Positions 46,321 through 64,000 of a stretch of DNA of 64,000 nt are shown in pieces. Made by a program: the position numbers and the translations under genes. How positions within the stretch are numbered: position 1 is the first letter of the stretch; each line of letters begins with the position of its first letter. This DNA is from Branchiostoma floridae (Eukaryota; Chordata; Leptocardii; Amphioxiformes; Branchiostomatidae). Below the pieces are notes generated by a model. The model did not search any database. It saw nothing but the letters and a program-made list of their open reading frames with translations, and had not been told where the DNA came from. The stretch lies in assembly GCF_000003815.2 (NCBI RefSeq), contig NC_049995.1:12166061-12230060 (forward strand), read 5' to 3'.

Positions 46321-46379
46321 CTTCGGCACCCCTGGTATGCTAACTTGGCAAAAAATCATTTTACGACATTGTGAGTGTA

Positions 46380-47235
46380 ACACGATATATTTCCTAGCCT
46401 CCACCAGGCTTCCCTATCAAAAAGGGCAACGTTTAATACAGATAGAATTCGGCACACAATCGACTAGCCTGATTTAATCGCGCTTCTCAGGCCCGTCGTA
46501 ATTGCCGCGCGGGTAGGAGGCTACAAGCTCCGGATGGCGGAGTTTGCGTTACACAGACTAACAATCGACTAGGAGAGTCAGTCCACGACATTCCGGACAA
46601 TACAAACCCTGGTTGCAAAACTCCCCTGGCAAGTCATTATCCCTACTTGCCAGCGTAGTAGAGACTAATAACTTAGTATTAAATTTATTTTGAGAGCAAG
46701 ATAAAGCATGTTGAAAGTGCATGCGACTTTTTCCCGCCAAATGGGTTAAAGGCTATCAGACGATTCTATTAAAAAGGGGACAATTAAAACAAGAACAGTA
46801 TTCGGAATCCAAAAAAAGCAAATTATAAGCATCTCGTATTATACGGAAAATGCAATAACATAAAATATTAGATATGGAATATCTTACAACTGCAAATAGT
46901 TACGCAGATTATTGTCGTTTTGGGACTTAAATAAGAAATGAAATTGCGAATACGTCTACTTGTTATAATGGTACAGTCTGTTCACATGGTTTAAATGGCG
47001 CCAAGTGTTAGTATTCCTACGATAGGGGTGTCGGTAATATCTGTTATTACCTAAAGACGTTTACTCTGATATAATTGACAAATTGTTTAGTTTTGTGAAT
47101 ACATATATTGTAATATGATCTTAAAACTATGTATTAGCTAACTTATGAACAATGATACTCGAATTAAGTACAAAATCTATACTGAGGACCCCTAACCTTG
47201 CACGAGTCGCACAATCCAACTGATCAGCTGACCAG
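46380..47235. other. Intergenic stretch upstream of MCM3
   Basis: A dispersed repeat fragment related to 28913-29210 lies at 46460-46560. A TTTTTCCCGCCAAA E2F-like site is at 46728-46741 and TGGCGCCAAG at 46996-47005. No gene is seen. Confidence 0.5.
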
Positions 47236-47246
47236 TTTGGCGCGAA
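47236..47246. promoter_or_regulatory. E2F site in the MCM3 promoter
   Basis: TTTGGCGCGAA, 90 bp before the start codon, matches the classical E2F consensus TTTSSCGC. MCM genes are known E2F targets. A second match at 46728-46741 supports cell-cycle control; binding itself is inferred. Confidence 0.65.
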
Positions 47247-47335
47247 GTCTGCTGGCCTTTACAGAGTCGAACTGTGCACTGTGCTAGATTTTGTGCTACG
47301 TTTCAGCTAAAAAAATCACACATTTCGAGAACAAC

Positions 47336-59688
<12,353 letters not shown>

Positions 59689-60827
59689 ATATTTAGGACG
59701 GGTCAGTCATACTCGTTTGAATTCTTGTGTTGAATTTTCAGCGCATTGGACAAAATGATGGACAACAACCAAGTCATGCTGTCGGATGAAACCATCTTCC
59801 TCATTTAAATATTCGGGATGGGTCAGTTGAACTCATTTGAATTCTTGTGATGTCTCTACATGATTATTCAGATAACATTCCAGAAGTTTCAAAAACTAAA
59901 GAATTGTAACCATCCAAAATCATGTGAGGAATTACAACCTGTTAGTTGTAAAATGTGGTGGGAAATTGTAAAATAAAACAAGGGATACAAAAATAGAAGT
60001 TTAAGGCAGATATGAAATTCCTTCATTATTGTATGATATTGGTCAAAGCCAGGGCAAACAAACTTGGGACATGTTATTGTAGGACTTCATGTTTGACTAG
60101 TCTCACTTGTGCATGACTGTGTTTGCCTCATCCGTTTGCGTCACCTTGTTTACGTCACTGTTGTTTGCCGAGCGAGATCACTTCCAAGTCTTAACAAACT
60201 TCATTGACATGTTTTGACTCCTCTGTATTGTTCCCTACACTTTGGTACGGCAATGTTTCCGTCTGCTTCTCCCCTGGAATGTAAACATTGACTCATACTC
60301 TTCCAAAACATTTCCTAAAGCTATTTGTAGAAATCCTTTGGAGTTATAGGAGTGGAAGAAAATTCAATGTCTGTAAAAGGGGAGTATATGAATGGTTAGA
60401 TCGCTTTACTCTGACAAGCATGTACGTCCATGCACCATTCTTGGGGTGCACATTGATAGCATCACATACAGTGTATATTGTTCGCTTCGGGAAGAAAACC
60501 AGTAGTTAGCCCTATATAGCTTGTTATATTGCTAAGGATTGCATTTGTGTGGATTGTATTTTCAGATATTGTCATATTGCTACCATGGGGTCGCTTTTTT
60601 GTATTTGAATTTGGGACAGATTTCTATAAGAAAACTAGAAAGGCCGACATTTGCTTGAGAGCAAATACAGCATATTTCAGCCATCTCCCTCCCCATGCAA
60701 CAGTGTTGGAGTGTTGCAACAGTAGACAGTTCTAAAATCACCCATGTGTGAAAACGGAACACTTCTGCTTAAAAATCACTTTTACTAAGCACAGTTTAGT
60801 CCAAAAAGGAATCTTAAAAAAATACCC

Positions 60828-61360
60828 CGTGCAAGAATGGACTCTTTCAGTGCACCCCATTGGAGTTTTCACAATAGACCAGTCTAGAAATGCTCCCGCT
60901 GAAAACATGGCCTTTGAATCAGAAACCCAGTTCAAAATTAGACTCAGCAAAAGAGTCCCCCCGTGCATGAAAAGGTAAAATAGACCAGTCTAAAAACACT
61001 TCAATCTGCTAGAAATAAAATTTTGAATCATCACCCATCCATCCTGAATTTGAAAAAATCCCCCTCCGTCCAAGAATGGACACTTCCTGTGATACCCCTA
61101 TGTAAAATGGACCAGTGCAAAAATACATCCTCTAAAATAGGACCTTGACATAGTCATGGAAGTCCAAAAATTATTCCTTTTGTAAAAATGCCCCCCCTCC
61201 GTGCAAGAATGGACTATTCCATCATATCCCATGTAAAATTGCAAAATAGACCAGTCCAAAAATACTCCCACTAAAAGACTTTACATAATCATTGGTCCAA
61301 ATATGAATTTAAAAATAAAAATTAACCCCTCCGTGCAGGAATGGACTCTTCCAGATATAT
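60828..61360. repeat. Degenerate ~130-bp tandem repeat
   Basis: Five diverged units start near 60828, 60959, 61070, 61200 and 61334. Each has (C)CCGTGCAAGAATGGACTCTT followed by AATAGACCAGTCCAAAAATACT. Confidence 0.7.
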
Positions 61361-61439
61361 ACAGGCTCGCTGATTGGCTGCCGTAACCTACTCAGAATAT
61401 TAAATCAACCTACACGAAAGGTTGCCAAATAGGTCTTGT

Positions 61440-62215
61440 ATAGACATGTACACGTGCAGATTGCAGGTGGAGGGTCAACGACCTTGAGGTCATTGACCTC
61501 TCTGGCCATTTGAAAATGACCACAAAATCCCAAAATATATCATTTTGAAGTGGTTTATGCCAAAAATTATACATAGGTCATTTGGATAAATATCAAGAGC
61601 ACCCCTTTACCAAATTTCAGGTCATTTGGTTGTGAAACGGGGGTACAGGAGCCAAAAATGTCCTATTTTTGACAAAAAATGGCCAAAAAATCGCAAAATT
61701 AAGCATTTTGTTGTACTGTATGCCCAAATTGTTGTTGAATCCATGTGCGCATATGTAAAGGGCACTCCTATACAAAAATTTAGGTCATTTGGTTGTGAAA
61801 CGAGGGTACAGGAGCCAAAAATATCCTTTTTTGTAAAAAAAATGACCAAAAGTCACAAAATTAAGCAATTTCTTGTACCATATTCCAAAACTGTTATTGA
61901 ATCTATGTGGGCATATTATTAAAGCATCTCTTTACCAAATTTTAGGTCATTCGACTGTAATACCAGGGTACAGGGAGCCAAAATATACATAAAAATTGCC
62001 AAAAACCTCAATAAAATCATTTTAAAGGCAGATATGAAAAAAATGAAAAAAACGTCTAAGGGTATTAGCCCACTCTACCTTTGTGCGAAATTTCAAGTCA
62101 TTCGGTCCAGGAACGACAGAGATAACGTGTTCCGAAGATTTGACAGGAGAAAGAAGAAAGAAGAAACATTACGAATACAATATATTTCACCATACCTATG
62201 GTATGGCTGAAATAT
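61440..62215. repeat. ~162-bp tandem repeat with AGAAGAAAGAAGAAAC end
   Basis: Units near 61619, 61782 and 61944 share AGGTCATTTGGTTGTGAAAC and GGGTACAGGAGCCAAAAAT. The array ends with GAACGACAGAGATAACGTG and a purine tail, then ACCATACCTATGGTATGGCT. It resembles the 3' end of a SINE or LINE. The long frames in it are fortuitous. Confidence 0.65.
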
Positions 62216-63442
62216 AATAAGCAGTAATAATTCAAAATAATGCCCTGTTTATTTAGTGTGAGATACTGTGTTTAACTATAGTAGAATAATGGAATGTCTG
62301 CAATTTGCCTTGTCCTTAAGAAGATATTAGTAAGAAAAGCTTAAGATAGCTTTGCTTAGTGTTCATAACACAAGCAAAGTAGTCAGAATATACTGTTATA
62401 TTAGTTGATGCAAGTTCGTTATTGTGCTTTATCGTCATATACACTACCTGTCCTTATTGTAACATTCATGACTCATACAGCTGTCAGCATGGCATTTATT
62501 AAAAATGCACAAACAAAAATACATGCAAGCAGTGTCTCAATGTTTTGTCATAAGTTACCACAACAGTCTTATAATATACAACACTCAAGACAATTATTAA
62601 CTACAGCAGCTTTTTGGACGGATGGCTTTAAAGTAGAACGAAAAGTTTTAACTCCAAGTTTGAGCAGCAACCTTGCAAAAAAAGATAATCGTTTTTGGCG
62701 ACGCCTCAGAGGTGGGCCTGATGATATAAAAACCGTTTAGCTTTGCTTTGGTGTTAAAATTCTCATTTGAAATTCATAATCTGATGTTTATACACATTGT
62801 TTATATCAAAGTATACCGTGCTATGTTTCCTGGGTGACCAACATAGCAGCCATGGTTTGAAACCTTATATACATGTTTGTGATATCTCAAATCTCATTTG
62901 CATATTTGTGATGAAGACAGGTGCCCTTTGATGAACCTTTATGGAGGCACTTAATTTTTAAAACCTCATGCTTGAGTGTAACATTTCTTATGTGTGTATT
63001 TCCAACATACGTATGTAATAAAAAGTCACATTGTATCTCCCGCATTTCAAAATAAAATTGCTATAAACGTACAACTTCACCGCTCAAGTGAAACAAAAAA
63101 CTGACAACATAGCAACGAAATTCGCCAAGCAAAGCTTAAAACATGCATGCATTCTACAAGCAAACACATGACTATCATCTTTGTAGATCTCTATATATTT
63201 ACATATCTGCCTTTTCAGGTTCTGAAGTTCTCAATACTTTGCTTCTCATATAATCTCTTTAAGGTCAAGGCCAATGAGACACAACTAAAGCACGTCTGGA
63301 CATGCCACATTTATCAATTTGTATGCAGAATTCGTTTGACGTTTCATAAAACATAGCCTTGCCATAAATAGATTTGGGACCAGTTCCAGACTGGTCTTGG
63401 ACCAATACAAGTGCCGTCAACTCAATTGTACCAGGAACCTTA
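62216..63442. other. AT-rich stretch, no convincing gene
   Basis: The only sizeable frame (62405-62740, plus, 111 codons) starts with a hydrophobic segment and ends in a basic W-R-R-L-R-G-G-P-D-D stretch. It has AT-rich codons, no recognised homology and no splice support. Nothing else stands out. Confidence 0.4.
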
Positions 63443-63656
63443 GCCTCCATAGCAGGCTCCCTGGGCCGTTTTTTCGTCGTTTTGGGGTCATAAAATACAC
63501 TTAATGGCCGTTTCTTGCACTGGGTCTCTTATACTGGCGGCCTGTAGAAATATAGCAGTCCGAGCGACCAAGTACAAAAAGAAATGACCAGCAAAAGCTT
63601 ACTGTATTATGAGTCAAAAAAAGACGAAAAAGGCCCAGAGAGCCTGCTATGGAGGC
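63443..63656. mobile_element. 214-bp MITE with TA target duplication
   Basis: Starts GCCTCCATAGCAGGCT and ends AGCCTGCTATGGAGGC, flanked on both sides by TA (63441-63442 and 63657-63658). Inverse GGGCC/GGCCC and TTTTTCGTC/GACGAAAAA blocks extend the arms to about 45 bp. The TA duplication suggests Tc1/mariner-type mobilisation. Confidence 0.8.
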
Positions 63657-63658
63657 TA

Positions 63659-64000
63659 TAGCTATGCCTACAGATTCTGCGGGTACCTAAGACCACCACA
63701 TTGAAGACAAGAAAACAGTGAATGAGAGTTCTTAAATGTAGCATAGGTAATCCACAAATTGTGCACACTTTAGATAATCCAGGTGGTCAACGCACTTGTT
63801 CAACGTGGTTGTCTTAGAATTGTGAGAGTTCATGTAATCAAATTCTCTGCTGAGATGTACATTAAACGGCAAGCTGGACGGATAACATATTTCCTGGACG
63901 GATAGCCCTTTTATTTACAAGTATCTTATAGCATATGACTAATATCTAAACACATACTACCTCACGATTTAAAAGTTCTTTTTACACTTAAAATATTAAA
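63659..64000. other. Right-hand end of window, nothing recognised
   Basis: AT-rich sequence with no ORF, repeat or splice pattern that I can support. Confidence 0.5.

Noticed and set aside
62405-62740. 111-codon plus-strand frame with a hydrophobic start
   Set aside because: AT-rich codons, no homology or splice context; a signal-peptide-like start alone is weak evidence.

Overview
This is animal nuclear DNA: genes are split into many short exons with GT-AG introns, intergenic DNA is AT-rich, and mobile-element remnants are dense. MCM3 is closer to vertebrate than to fungal or plant forms. A triadin/junctin/ASPH-family gene and EGF/trypsin mosaic genes sit beside it. I infer an invertebrate deuterostome, most likely amphioxus (Branchiostoma). 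That is inference; no database was searched. Two runs of N (37975-38379 and 39804-39903) mark assembly gaps.

Layout. (1) 1-4446: no gene recognised. (2) 4447-24784, minus strand: a triadin/junctin/ASPH-family gene. It has a short cytosolic N-terminus, one membrane span and a very large Lys/Glu/Pro exon containing five spaced copies of a K-H-R-H-x-P-L-K-R-I motif. (3) 25574-25714, plus: an unassigned 46-codon ORF. (4) 26000-33867, minus, and 34760-45641, plus: two divergently transcribed paralogues forming a large inverted duplication around an 892-bp spacer. Both encode a signal peptide, a MIB/HERC2-like domain, a short Cys-rich linker, two copies of a ~100-residue module I do not recognise, and three EGF-like repeats. 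Only the plus copy continues into a chymotrypsin-fold serine protease (681 aa model). The minus copy stops in a private Cys-rich tail (457 aa model). (5) 37.5-40.9 kb: a non-LTR retrotransposon lying antisense in intron 5 of the protease gene. (6) 47336-59688, plus: a complete 21-exon MCM3 gene (811 aa) with E2F-type sites upstream. (7) 60-64 kb: tandem repeats and a TA-flanked MITE, with no convincing gene.

All exon models were joined by hand from splice sites, reading phase and homology. For all four multi-exon models the coding sum is a multiple of three. The main points of interest are the protease/protease-less inverted pair and its unrecognised repeated module, and a G-to-C change that removes the AG acceptor of exon 3 in the protease copy. 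Others are a transmembrane exon flanked by separate duplicates of its two halves, and a tandem duplication of the MCM3 C-terminal coding end. The inverted pair also dates at least one insertion through a paralogous empty site.
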